A DNA stretch of 64,000 nucleotides from Rhododendron vialii (taxonomy: Eukaryota > Streptophyta > Magnoliopsida > Ericales > Ericaceae), in NCBI RefSeq assembly GCF_030253575.1, contig NC_080569.1:9119501-9183500 (forward strand), read 5' to 3'. Below, piece after piece: positions 10,613 through 21,549 of the stretch. Below the pieces are notes generated by a model. It did no database searches and was not told where the DNA came from. It worked only from the letters and a program-made list of their open reading frames with translations. The position numbers and the translations under genes are program-made. Positions within the stretch are counted from its first letter, which is position 1; the number at the start of each line of letters is the position of its first letter.

Positions 10613-12001
10613 TAATACAATGATACTGTTGGGGTCTTTATTTTGCAACTCTCTATATTTGGTTATTAGAGTTCGCTACGAAAGATGTCCCGAGCAGTTA
10701 CTGTGCTGCCTCAAAACAGGACAAGTGCTACAACATTATTATTTATTAAGGGTGGACTTGGGGCACCGTGCTGTACACGATCCGAGCCGTAAATTAGGAA
10801 GATATCAAAGAAAACTAGAATGAATTTGGTTTACATATCTTTACCTCTAATTATTTTTCGGGCTTCACTTTCTGGTACGTAGTATTTCAGCCACAAATAT
10901 CTTGATGTAGTCTATGAGAGTTCTTGAAGAGGATGATTCCAAGGAGTCTGACCTCCTAGCTTGTATGCTAAATACCTTTGTATTATTCCAATAGTGTTTC
11001 TGTCTGATAACATATTTGGGGATTTCCCGATTCAAAATCATGTTATAGGGAACTCTGCGTCCATGCTTTTTCATATTCAAATCCACTCTTTAAAATTGTA
11101 TGGACGAAAAACATATCGAGGCCTATAAAATGAACGGTATTGAAAGTTTTCAAATCAAATCGTGGTTTGTTTTTATTATGCATCAGGTTTATAGCGTGTT
11201 CGGTGTTGCTGGTTGTGTGTTCTTTGTTCCGGCCTTTGTTGTGTAATCTTGTTGTTTCTGTGTGTTGTTGTGCTGGTTGTCTTTGGGCTATCTTTTCTTG
11301 GGCTATCTTGTATTGATGACTGTCCTACTGTTTTTCTCATTTTTATGATATGCTATTATGTTTGTGTTAGATAAAAAAAGAAGAATGGGATACTCGTGAA
11401 AATCAGAAGGCGCCACCATAGATGAAAAGAAAGAGTTCTCTTAAAAAAAAGAAAAAGGAAAAGGAAAAAGAAAAAGAGTTTTTCCCCCCTCCATAAATTG
11501 GTTTTTTCCTTCTGCCCCCTCCATAAATTGGCTGCAGGCCTGCAACCGTACTTGGGCCCAAAACAAAAGCAAGTTGTCACTACTCACGAATTGAAAAAAA
11601 TGAGTGCAATTTTATTCATCTTCTTTAAAGAATAGTTACTATTATACTTATTTTTTTCGGTTGAAATAGTGTCGGTCCCACCCATGTAATACATTTTTTA
11701 ATAAGTATATATCACTTTGTGGTGAAATTCACATCATTTTAATTAATAAAAAGAAAATTAATATTTACTTTTTTAAGTGGAAATTGAACAAAACTCAACT
11801 TGAAAAGAACTTTTTTCTTTTTCTTCTTTTATAAAGTTAACCCAAAACAAAAGTGATTTGGAAAGAACTCTATTTTTTTTCTTTTTCTTTTGTCTTCTTT
11901 TTTAAAGAAGGTGAAGAAAGAAACCATTCACCAATTGACACACGTCATGTGGCTGGAGAGATGCTCTTCGCAAATTACCCTGAATACTAAGGAAACCGAG
12001 G
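10613..12001. other. Intergenic spacer
   Basis: No coding exon is recognised. An A/G-rich then C-rich stretch at 11370-11530 contains a near-repeat of 'ccctccataaattgg' (about 11486-11500 and 11517-11531). The remainder is AT-rich. Confidence 0.5.
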
Positions 12002-12242
12002 GCCACGCAGGGTCTATTTTGGATCCTGCACAAATGATTCAAACTGTTCAATAACTTAAAAAAAAATCTAGTGGTCTCATAGAAAATTAGCTCAATCCGA
12101 TAAGTGTAAGAGTTTGATCCAATCTTTCACTTATCGAGCTCCTACACCTATCGGATTGAGTTGATTTTTTGCAGCTCCACTCGATTTGTTTTTAAAAAAA
12201 ATTACTGATTGACACGAATCATTCGTGCGGGATCCGCATGGC
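12002..12242. mobile_element. Palindromic MITE
   Basis: The arms pair 'ggatcctgcacaaatgattc' (left) with the reverse complement of 'gaatcattcgtgcgggatcc' (right). An inner palindrome pairs 'ctcaatccgataagtg' with 'cctatcggattgag'. A diverged second copy lies at 12371-12535 and half a copy at about 35875-35970. Confidence 0.65.
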
Positions 12243-12370
12243 TGTCGGTTCCGGTCGGTTTCTATATTAGCTTTGTTACCTAACTACCCTTTGACAAACC
12301 TCATCCTTAAATTAAAGGATCCTTCTAGGGACACCAACGGTTGGCATATCGAAACTGCACCGACCATTGT

Positions 12371-12535
12371 GCGGGGTCCACTCTGGGTCCATTCAGTAAT
12401 CTGAATTAAAAATGAGAAGATTAGCGAGCACCTATACATATTAGATTGAGCTGATTTTTTTTAGACCCACTCGATTTTTCTTTAAAAATTATTGAACGGC
12501 TCGGATCATTCGTACAAGACCCGAAGTGGGCTTCA
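12371..12535. mobile_element. Diverged second copy of the 12.0-kb palindromic MITE
   Basis: It shares the order of words with the 12002-12242 element ('attgagctgattttttt', 'ccactcgattttt', 'cggatcattcgtacaagac') and is again bounded by imperfect inverted repeats. Confidence 0.5.
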
Positions 12536-12659
12536 CAGGGCATTCGATGCAATTTCAATCTGCCAGTGGCCTTAGCTTTACCGTAAATTAAATTAACCAT
12601 TCACTTAGGTTGTGTAACACCTGACACAGTCCTAGTTACTTCTCCTCCCAACACGATCC

Positions 12660-13092
12660 CATGTTTGATAACCCTCTTCATACAATGGGATTGGATTAGT
12701 AAGGTGTGGGGCCTTTAATCCTTTGTTTGGTTTGGTAAATGAGAGTTGGATTGTAGTTTCATGGAATGGTTAATCCCCCAAAATGAGGTATTAGCAAAAC
12801 CATGAGAGGGGTGTTATTATGAATCCCCTCCCATGGGATTGAGCAGGGAAAAAAAAAAATGCCCCTAGCTTTATATAGGATAATGCAAAATAATCTCAAT
12901 CCCATTATCAATCTCAATCATCCCTTATGCAAAACAAATATAATATTAACAATTTCATGATTTAATCTTGTGCAAAACAAACATGAATAAAGAATTTATC
13001 TCCTCATTAATAACCCCACATCATTACGAATCTCAATCTTAATCCCACCACATTACTAATCTCTCAAAACGAAATCTTTTATCAAACACGTA
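12660..13092. mobile_element. MITE upstream of DUF674 copy 2
   Basis: The ends are ATGTTTGATAAC and (reverse complement) ACGTGTTTGATAAA. The interior alternates 'gggattgga'-type and 'caatcccat'-type words that can pair. It lies about 100 bp before the DUF674 copy 2 reading frame and so may have displaced its promoter. Confidence 0.6.
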
Positions 13093-13198
13093 CTCATTAC
13101 AAAAATGCCTCTTCACACTACTTCCCTCTTGCCTCTGGCTATTAGATAACCCCATATCCTTAAGTTAAAACCCAACACACCACATTCACAACTCACAA

Positions 13199-13992
13199 AG
13201 GGCTTCAACAAAAAAAATACTCATCAAGCTCCTTGTAGACAACAGCTCAAGGAAGGTGCTCTTTGCAGAGGCCGGAAAGGACTTCGTCGACTTCCTCTTC
13301 GGACTCCTGGAGTTTCCCTTGGGCTCCATTTTGGCGCTTATGTTCGAGCAGGGTGTGTCTGGGTCTGGCTCCTTGGGCAAAATCTACGAGAGCGTCAAAA
13401 ACCTCGACAATGACTATCTCGTCTCGGATCAAAGGGGGAAGTCCCTCTTGAGACCCCGAATTGCTGATGTAGCCTCGGCTTCAGACACCAAGCACACTCT
13501 GTTGAAGCAATTCCCAAAGCAGGAGCACTCCAATCACTCCAATCCGTTCCAACATGATCAGAAATCAGTACAATGGAGTCCTCAAACATTATCCCCATTT
13601 TGTAGTAGTTATACAACAGGAGTAACTGCTCCAGCACCTCCAATGGTGGAGGAAGGTTATGTTAAAGGAGTGGTGACTTACATGGTGATGGATGATCTGA
13701 TCGTGAAACCCATGTCCAACATCTCTAGCATTTCTCTTCTCTGCAGTATTGGGGTTCAAAATCTGAGCTTTGTGGAAGAGAAGACCGTGGAGGTTGACTT
13801 GGACAAGGTATGGTATAGTAAAAATATTTTCCTTTGCAATTCCAGTTTAAACTTTGAATCTGTTCTTGGTTTTGAGTACGATTGAAAACGTGGGGTTTTC
13901 TTTGTTAGGGTTTGAAGCTGTTGAAGGCCTCCTTTGAGTCTAACACCGTTCTCACCGATGTGTTCCTCTCTACTATGCGATTTACAATTTAA
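13199..13992 (+). pseudogene. DUF674-family gene, copy 2, start codon lost
   Basis: Exon 1 runs to 13807 and exon 2 is 13909-13992; intron 1 (13808-13908) is GT-AG in phase 0 at the same position as in the other copies. The frame carries KLLVDNSSRKVLFAEAGKDF, GYVKGVVTYMVMDDL and GLKLLKASFESNTVLTDVFL, all DUF674 landmarks, and stops at TAA 13990-13992. At the position of the expected start (copy 1 ATGGCTTCATCA) this copy has AGGGCTTCAACA (13199-13210). No in-frame ATG exists between the upstream stop at 13166 and 13340, which lies past the FAEAGKDF motif. Intron 2 and the last exon seen in copies 1 and 3 are not recognisable. It is probably a pseudogene; a non-AUG start or an unseen 5' exon remains possible. 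Confidence 0.8.
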
Positions 13993-14640
13993 GACGAGGG
14001 GGGGAAATGGTTTTGTTATTTTAAGGTCGATCAGCCCATCGTAGTTGAGAGTAGCTATTGTGATGGAAGGATGTGTCCGTAGCTAGGTTAGTTACTTGTA
14101 GCTAGCTTAACTTATGTTACTTTGATTGTGAAAATTTTCAGTAGTCGGGGAAAAACTTCCAAGGCTTCCTCCTGCGGCATCAGTTGTTTGTTTAATTAAC
14201 ATTGATCGTCTAATATATTATGGGTTGTCTACAGTCTACACTTATATATTCCAATTTTCGTATCTCATTAATTCTCTCGGTATTTGAAGAGCTCATAATG
14301 CAATAATTTACGAGGGAGCCAGCAAGGCTTTTCTTAGCCTAGTTTTCACTTTCATGCATGATCTGGAAATATTTCTTCAAGCTTTAGAATATTGGAGTAG
14401 TAAATCTTAAGCCGCAAAAGCAGCTATAGGTTATTAGTGACCGGAAAAGTGAACGGAAACAAACTAAAGACCCGAACTTATCTGCTAGACTGTGAAATTT
14501 TAAGACTTGCATTGGATCAGCTTTAATAGAGGAGAATAAAATTGATACACCATAGTTAAATTTGTTATCCAAGCAGATGTTCTCCGCAGATTACTACTGT
14601 ACAAGTGACAACATTTTCCGGGGTTGGATTAAAATCTCTT
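13993..14640. repeat. Duplicated spacer, block A
   Basis: From about 14140 this matches 22080-22530 along its whole length with small indels (for example 'gcttcctcctgc', 'aagacttgcattggatcagct', 'gcagattacta'). It is non-coding and forms part of the segmental duplication linking the two DUF674 + DHHC blocks. Confidence 0.85.
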
Positions 14641-14957
14641 TTCTTTTTTTTAACAACGAAGAATTTTATTTTATAGATAAAGGGGAAAGGAGATACAAGG
14701 AAAAGGAAAGAAACAAAAAAGCAAGCATCATAGCACAAGGAATACATCCCAACAAGGTTGACACCCATCCCAAACGCCAATCAACAGCTCAAACCGCAAA
14801 AACAGTTGATAAGGAATCAATCGGCAAAACACAGCAAAGCAAAACCCCACCATCCAAAATCCATGACTAAGATGGAGGGGCAATCGTCCACCAAAAAACA
14901 GCCGGTTGAGAAAATATATGAAATGGGTAAATGGAATAAGAGACCAAAGCATATCAG
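14641..14957 (-). mobile_element. LINE-like 3' fragment
   Basis: A T run at the left (14641-14652) is the poly(A) tail of a minus-strand insertion; the next 300 bp read on the minus strand as a T/G-rich non-LTR 3' end finishing '...ataaaataaaattcttcg'. The word 'aatctct' occurs on both sides, a possible short target duplication. Block B lacks this segment, so it inserted after the duplication. Confidence 0.6.
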
Positions 14958-14981
14958 CAATCTCTCTCTCTCTCTCTCTCT

Positions 14982-15695
14982 CAGGGCCAGCCCAACCCCA
15001 AGACCCAAGAGGCCTGGGCATTGGGCATTCCAAAAATGCCAAATTTTAGGGGCACTTTACTAATTTTCCTATTTGGATTTGAGTAGAAGTCTTTTTTTTA
15101 TCCCAATAGAAGGAAAAAAATAGCCCATTCCAAGTTAAAATAAAGGTCCACATGGCTCCAATGAAAGAAGGGCCCAAAAAAAACTCGGTGGCACTTTTGT
15201 AAATAGGAGATCTAGATGGTCTATTTAATTTTCGAAACAAACAAAACCATCTCTCAATCTCTCACGTTTTTGCCCAAAACGAAAAAAAAAATAAAATTGA
15301 ACGAAGAATGAAAGAAGAGTTTTCTAAGAAGGGCCCTGAAATTGAACGAAACTAAGAAGGGTTTTCTTCTCTTTTCCTAAATCGGCTCACCATCACCGCA
15401 CTCGGCACCACGGGCCGCGCCACCAGTGCACCAGCAGCACCACTAGTCGTCCAGTCCATGTTCACTATTGGAAGAACAAGGGTTTACTTTGTCTTGGTTT
15501 TTTGAGAGATGAGGTCATTGGTCCTAGGAACAACTACCGGCCAGATTGTGCAAGTCTCCTTCATTTTTTATTTTTTAAGCTTCCGAGGTTTTTATTTTAT
15601 TTTATTTTTATTGAAGCTTCCAATTTTTTTTTTTCTCAAAGGGCACATTTTTTTTTATTAGGCCTTGGGCACTAAAAATCCTTAAGCCGGCCCTG
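14982..15695. mobile_element. hAT-type non-autonomous element
   Basis: It begins CAGGGCCAGCCC and ends GCCGGCCCTG, the same terminal sequence as the element at 62434-63132. Flanks CTCTCTCT and CTCTCTCG would be an 8-bp target duplication with one mismatch inside a CT microsatellite. It is absent from the equivalent place in block B (about 22670). Confidence 0.75.
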
Positions 15696-16840
15696 CTCTC
15701 TCGATGGGCTATACAGACACATGAGAAGAATTTATAAGTTTCCATATCACACGAAAAGAGTTTGACCTTGGGGGCTGCCTCTGTTTGCAATGAAAATCCC
15801 CAGCTGAAACTGCAAGCTCCAGATGATCCATAGCATTTCGGAACCTCATTTTGTCTCCATATGAATCTGATATGATATCAAGTTAAACGCCACTGGAAAC
15901 TGATCCATGGAAATTCACATGGCTATCAACCAATACACAGCTGTTACAGAAAACCACATCTTGCTGCAGCAGAGAACCGTCCATAAAAATTTGACGAGCA
16001 TGTTTTGCTGGTTACTCAACTGCTGTCAGAAACTCCTCCTCATTCGACAGGATGCCCTTGTTATATGGACTTGTAAACCTTGCGCTTCCACTTGGGGTTT
16101 GCCCGGAACAGAGCAAAATTTCAAAGGCCAATTTTGGTAAAGATGGAACGACTACTTAACAAAGGCACCACAAAACATTGATATACAGACACCTGGTTCA
16201 GTATGGACCATCAGATGGAACTCTGGATACCTCTTCCAATTTATCTGCGTACAAAGAAAAAAACCTCTTATCACCCATACTGAAGATTTCAAATTAAGGA
16301 AGAGCTTATTGACATAAAAACGATTCTGCAGGGATTTACCATAAGACTTAGTCGACAAAGGCAAGCGGAAGCTAAACACCTAGCACTATATTGACGACAT
16401 AAGCATCCACCCAGATCAAGAAACCGAAAATAAATGTTGGAAATTCAAAGGATTTACAATGTTCCAGGTATACTCTGCAAGCATTCAGAGCTTATGTGAA
16501 ATGGCTTGAAAAGCATAAAAGCTTAAAAGCTCAGCATATAACTATTTTAAGATATAAGACGGTTAAGACCAAAAGGTGCTAATACCACGTACGCACAACT
16601 CAAAGTTAAAGGGGGGGGAAAAAAAAAAGGCACCATGTGTCCTTGCCCCAGGGGGCACTGAATAATCTCTTGTTCGTGGAGGAAGAAAACACACCCGAGT
16701 ATTTCACCAGGACTCATGGATGGGGAGGGGTCGGGATTGTTTGGTGGTGGGCTGTGGAACCCAAATGAACAATCGCTGTACTCATATAGGGAGTTGGGCC
16801 AGCTTTCGCACACGACTAAATTAGGCCCTTCTTTTCTTTG
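15696..16840 (-). pseudogene. Truncated duplicate of the DHHC S-acyltransferase gene
   Basis: This matches the 3' part of the intact gene at 22.67-23.75 kb and then its promoter flank (16640-16840 versus 27655-27910). Exons 1-9 (23772-27389 in the parent) are missing. The penultimate exon survives at 16193-16244 (INWKRYPEFHLMVHTEPG) and the last exon at 16012-16103, still open to TAA at 16012-16014 with a 3-nt deletion. The splice acceptor before the last exon has changed from CAG to CCG (16104-16106 on the plus strand). It therefore cannot encode an enzyme. What remains is a duplicated promoter facing a two-exon tail. Confidence 0.88.
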
Positions 16841-17369
16841 TTTTTTTTTATTATTTTTGATCTGCCTTTTCTTTGATTTTATGATCGAGAGACAACACTT
16901 TGCTTTGCTTTTTGAATTGGACGAGGAGGGATGAGGGAGCAGTTCTTTCATTAACCGAAGAAAAGTAAAAAAAAAAAAAGAAACTAATGGGTACCTGGAT
17001 CTCTCTGAAGTCCATGGACCATGTTTCATTACTTAGATTGTTGTTGAGGCTACAAAATTTAAAGGGCTAAATGATCTTGTAAAATATACTAGTGAAAGAA
17101 TATTAGTACCGCACCTTTCAATCTAAGTTATGGAATTGCCTGGGCCCAAGTGCCCAAAATCGGATTACGCAAAATTTATAATGAAGGAATATTTGTGCAC
17201 ACAGTAGTTGCCATTATGCACTGTGCCGAGTTGAGAGTTAAAATTCTGACCATCTATTTTTTTTCAACACAAATGTTCTAAAACCAAGTACTTAGCGACA
17301 TCTGATCAAGAAGATGTTTGTTGATGAAGTTTTGTGTTTCCCAATATGAATGTTCCAAATCATCAAAAT
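16841..17369. other. Spacer between the truncated DHHC copy and the foldback array
   Basis: T-rich and A-rich tracts with no recognised exon or repeat. Confidence 0.45.
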
Positions 17370-19160
17370 AAGACGGGTTCTTCCAGGCCGGCCCTATTTT
17401 GTCACCCTCTACCCTTCAAGACCAAGCGCGCGTCTTACCATACCCGTGCAGGCACTATTTTAAGTGATCTGCCCAATATAACCCCCGCTCTCCTCCGCAT
17501 TGACCTTCCACAGTTCCACTCCTCCAACTTCTTCTCCGCGTTCACATGCTTAGCCGTGGGAGCCGAACCCTCCCTTGCAGCCACGGAGGTGGAGCATCGG
17601 GTGGGGCAGTCGTTGGAGGAGTTGACGAGGAGGGATGAATCGTGTTGAGTTGGAGGAAGTCTATGGGAGATCCACCGTCCTTGTGGATCTCATGAGGAGG
17701 AGGTTTGGTGGTAGATCTTGGTTCTGGGAAGTCCTGGTGGATCTTGTAGAAGTCTTAGTGGATCTGTGTAGTATAGTATAGGATTTCAAGTTAGCGTGAA
17801 TTCGGAATATGAGGTGTGAATTCTGCTAGGATTTCAAGTTAATGTGAATTCTGAATATGAGGTACGGATTCTTCAAAAATTGTGAAATCTCTCGGTGTGA
17901 ATAGTGCATGAGAGGTGTGAATTCTGCAAAGAAATATGAATTCTATGTGAATTATGCAGATAGGTGTGAGGTGAATTCAGAAAAAGGGTTGAATTATGGG
18001 TTGTGAATTCTGAAGAAAATGATGTGAATTCTACAAAGGGTATAGATTTTGAAAAGGGTATGAATTCACACTCCCTAAAACCGAATTCACATGCCCTATT
18101 CGACATAATTCACAACCACTAGCTAAAAACAAAATTCACATGCTATTTGACAGAATTTACACCCATTAAAAGTAGAATTCAAAACCATGTTGGACACAAT
18201 TCACACTCCCTAAAAATAGAAAATCCCTATTGGACATAATTCACCCCCAAAAACAAAAATTCATCCCCTTATTTAATAGAATTCACACCCCAATAGAATG
18301 CACCCGTATTTGATAGTATTCACATTGCGTATTTGACATAGTTCACATCACCTAAAAACAGAATTCACATGCCTTATTTGACAGAATTCACACCCCCTAA
18401 AAACAGAATTCACATGCCTTATTTGACACAATTCACGCCTCATAAAAACAGAATTCAAAACTCCTATTGGAAATTCACCCCCTTATTTAACCTTATTTAG
18501 CAGAATTCACATGTTCTATATGCCTTATTTGACAAAATTCACACTCTCTAAAAATAAAATTCATCCCATATTTGATAGAATTCACACCAAACAAAATTCA
18601 CCCCTATATTTGATGACATAATTCAAATGCTCTAAAAATAGAATTCATCCCCTAGAATTCACACGTCCTAAAAACAACAGAATTCACCCCTATATTTGAC
18701 AGAATTCACATGCTCTATATGCTCTATTTGATAGAATTCACACCTCACCACTTCACTTCAGATCTCAGATCGACCTCAAAACCACCCCCACAACTTCTTA
18801 GATTTTATGAGATGCACTAGGACTTCAACTTGAGATTCACTAGGACTTCCAACCACCAATGTTCTCAATCATCGACCATCCACCACCATCGTGAGATCAT
18901 CCACCATCCACCATCATGAGATCATACTTCACTTGAGATCCACCAGGACTTCCAACGTGATTGTAATTCCATCGGCTGCAATTCTCCTCCTTGCCAGCCA
19001 TCGTAAACAAAATGATCGAGCAGAACAAAAACATTAAAACGAGGGTAAAATTGTAAAAGCAGTTTTTAAAAAGGGGTGGACGGGATACCCTGTAAAACGG
19101 GATTGGCAAGGGATGGCAACAAAAAAGTAGGACCGGCCGGTAATTTCCCGAAGAAATAAG
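17370..19160. repeat. EcoRI-site-rich foldback array
   Basis: A degenerate short-period array. From about 17785 to 18060 the repeated word is GTGAATTCTG; from 18060 to 18745 it is the reverse complement, CAGAATTCACA, often as CAGAATTCACATGCC. By my count 23 GAATTC sites occur in about 950 bp. Outside it, 'gaagtcctggtggatct' (17736) is inverted at 18930-18960, and 'ggccggccctattttg' (17383) is inverted at about 19120-19137, so the unit as a whole folds back. The outer left part holds an open frame at 17334-17648 that I do not believe is a gene. Confidence 0.75.
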
Positions 19161-19169
19161 ACCGGGGTA

Positions 19170-19350
19170 GTATATTCCGGACCAAGTTAACTGGATTGTA
19201 TCATTCCAATACTTATCCAGTTGGCAAACGACCCGTTAGGGTTCAGACATTCCGGACCCAAGTTAGCTGCAGTATATCATTCCAATACTTATCTAGTTGG
19301 CAAACGGCCCGTTAGGGTTGGTATATTCCGGGCCCAAGTTAGCGGGACTA
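19170..19350 (+). repeat. About 75-bp tandem repeats in the DUF674 copy 3 promoter
   Basis: Two full units (starts about 19170 and 19245) and a partial third (19320) share 'attccggaccaagttag', 'cattccaatacttatc' and 'agttggcaaacg.cccgtt'. The array ends at a TATAAAG (19350-19356) about 105 bp before the ATG, so it occupies the proximal promoter. Confidence 0.8.
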
Positions 19351-19460
19351 TAAAGTATCTAAATGACCATATTCAATTCCTCCTTTCCAGCATTCTTTCG
19401 TACTAGTACTGTTTTGGGACTCCGGTTTTGCTAACGAATCAGCAGCCAGTCTCAAATCAA

Positions 19461-21549
19461 ATGGCTAGACGAACAGAACCCAATATACGGTTAAAGCTCC
19501 TCGTAGACATGAAATCCAGAACGGTGTTCTTTGCAGAGGCCGGAAAGGACTTCGTCGACTTCCTCTTTGGAATCTTGGAGCTGCCTCTGGGTTCCGTCTT
19601 GGGACTTGCGCGCAGCACTGGCAAGACTGGAACTGGGTCTTGGGCCAAAGTCTATGAAAGCGTCAAAAACATGGACGAGGGATACATGCAATCAAGCAAC
19701 ACCAGGAAGTCCCTCTTGGAACCCAAGATTCCTGCATATACCGAAACTAAGCCCGCTGCTCTGTTGAAGCAATTGGCATATCCTAATCACCTTGACCGTG
19801 GGTCACGTCCCGACGGGCATGTCAAAGGAGTGGCGACTTACATGGTGATGGATGATCTAACCGTGAAACCCGTATCCACCATTTCCAGTATCTCTCTTCT
19901 CAACAGTATGGGGATCCAAAACTTTGGCTCTTTGGAAGAGAAGACTGTGGAGGTTGACGTGACAAAGGTGTGATTATTATTATTATTTTAGCATGTTTTA
20001 GTGATTTAGGATATGGTTAAACGTACATGTTATATTCCCCATGTTCTCTTGTTAGGGTTTGGAGCTTGTGAAGGCCTCCTTTGGCTCTACCAAAGTCCTC
20101 ACTGATGTGTTTCTCCCTACTTGCGCTACGTCTAGTAAAAGAGAAAGGGTATGTTGTTTTACTTTCAGTCCATATGAATGACTTTTGGCAAGAGGCATTT
20201 TAAGGTGACTAAGGTCAGTAATAAGTAGTCCCATATAAACTGTTTCTCTCCGGTTGCGGCTCTAGAATTTTTCACGATGGTGGTCAATGAATAACATAAT
20301 TTCGATAAATCCTATTAAAAAGTCTTACATAATGTGTTTTTTGTTTATCACGTCTTCCACAATGTGTTGATGTTGACATTTACACCAAAAAGGTACAAAC
20401 ACACAGGATTATAATTGTATTCGACTGATCTTTTGTGATTTCCAAAAATTAAGGTGAATTGAAACTTCTCTAGTTTACACAGATGAAAACACAAATACCT
20501 AGCAAGCTAGTTTCACTATATTCATTTGGTTCCTAAATAATGAATAAAGGGCTACCCGAAAACTGGTTACAGGCTGATTTAGTTTCTGTTGATTGGAGTG
20601 CTTGCTTGATATCTAACAAAAACTAAGGTTAGGGACCTTCAAAATGTTTATGGCTCTTTATAAAGTTCAGTATTTCTATAAGTATTGACTCAGAAGGATA
20701 CCGATTTTGGTCCATTGAGGTCAACTCAAACCCAAGAAAACATGCAACACAAACGGTCTGGCAATGTTTTCTGGTTTCTTTAATATATATATATTCTCTG
20801 TTGTTTTGTCCATTTAATTTGGATTGTCTGGCCCTAGCTGTTGAAAACCTTAATGAACAAAATATGCTTATAAAGGTGGACCGGTGGTAAATGCTGCCTT
20901 TTATTGTGCTGCAAGAATGCGATAGAAACTTGTACGTAGAAGAGGAGATCTTGCTTTGTTCATTGGACCAAATTCAGGTTAGGCATACTATAAAGTGAAA
21001 GGTGACGAATTAATAACGTTTGTAGCTTTCCTTTTCATTTAGGAACTAGAACCCGTTACGTCCACATTTTAATTCTTATAAATCGGTACACATTAGCCCT
21101 TTCCTGTTAAGTTCATCATCCAATATTTCAAGCCTTGCAGTAAATTATTGCTTGCTCTGTCGTTAGTATAGCTAAAATTCGAATTTCAATAATGTGGCAG
21201 TGGCATTTCCTATACAAGGATACAAACCAAATCATGCATGTTTTGTGTGTGAGAAAGGTGTTAGTGCAAGCGTTGGGACGTCTTTGGTCTTTGTCACTTT
21301 TTTGCGGATAGATGAGTAGTTGGTCTACGCATCTCCTCTTCTCATATTTTCCTCTGTGATTTTCGGTCCTTCAAACCCAGAAGATCATCCTTTGAGAATT
21401 TTTGATCGGATTGTTACTCTGTTGTGTTGACTGAGGAAGGAAATTAGTTTTCCCCAAATAAGCATTTCTTCTCAAATTACCTGGTCTTTAGTTCTTTTAC
21501 CGCGAATCTTACCTTGTTTATGTGGTCATTTATGTCGCAGAATGCTTGA
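19461..21549 (+). CDS. DUF674-family protein, copy 3 (intact)
   Basis: Three-exon gene. Exon 1 is 19461-19967 (MARRTEPNIRLKLLVDMKSR, then FFAEAGKDFVDFLFGILELP and VKGVATYMVMDDLTVKPVS). Intron 1 (19968-20055) is phase 0. Exon 2 is 20056-20148 (GLELVKASFGSTKVLTDVFL), ending AGG|GTATGT. Exon 3 starts at 21541 after cgcAG and gives AAT GCT TGA, so the protein ends NA after about 202 residues; the rest of exon 3 is 3' UTR. If intron 2 were retained, translation would stop at 20179. No signal peptide or membrane span is evident. Many DUF674 proteins are longer and carry two repeats, whereas this is a single-repeat form. The biochemical role is unknown. Copies 1 and 2 are damaged, so this is the only copy here able to make protein. 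Confidence 0.88.

Noticed and set aside
13256-13885. DUF674 copy 2 read from GTG at 13256 through intron 1
   Set aside because: GTG is not a normal plant start. The frame is open further upstream and the 3' extension beyond 13807 is intron sequence.
17334-17648. 104-residue open frame
   Set aside because: It lies at the edge of the foldback repeat, has no domain, and its composition matches the repeat flank, not a plant exon.
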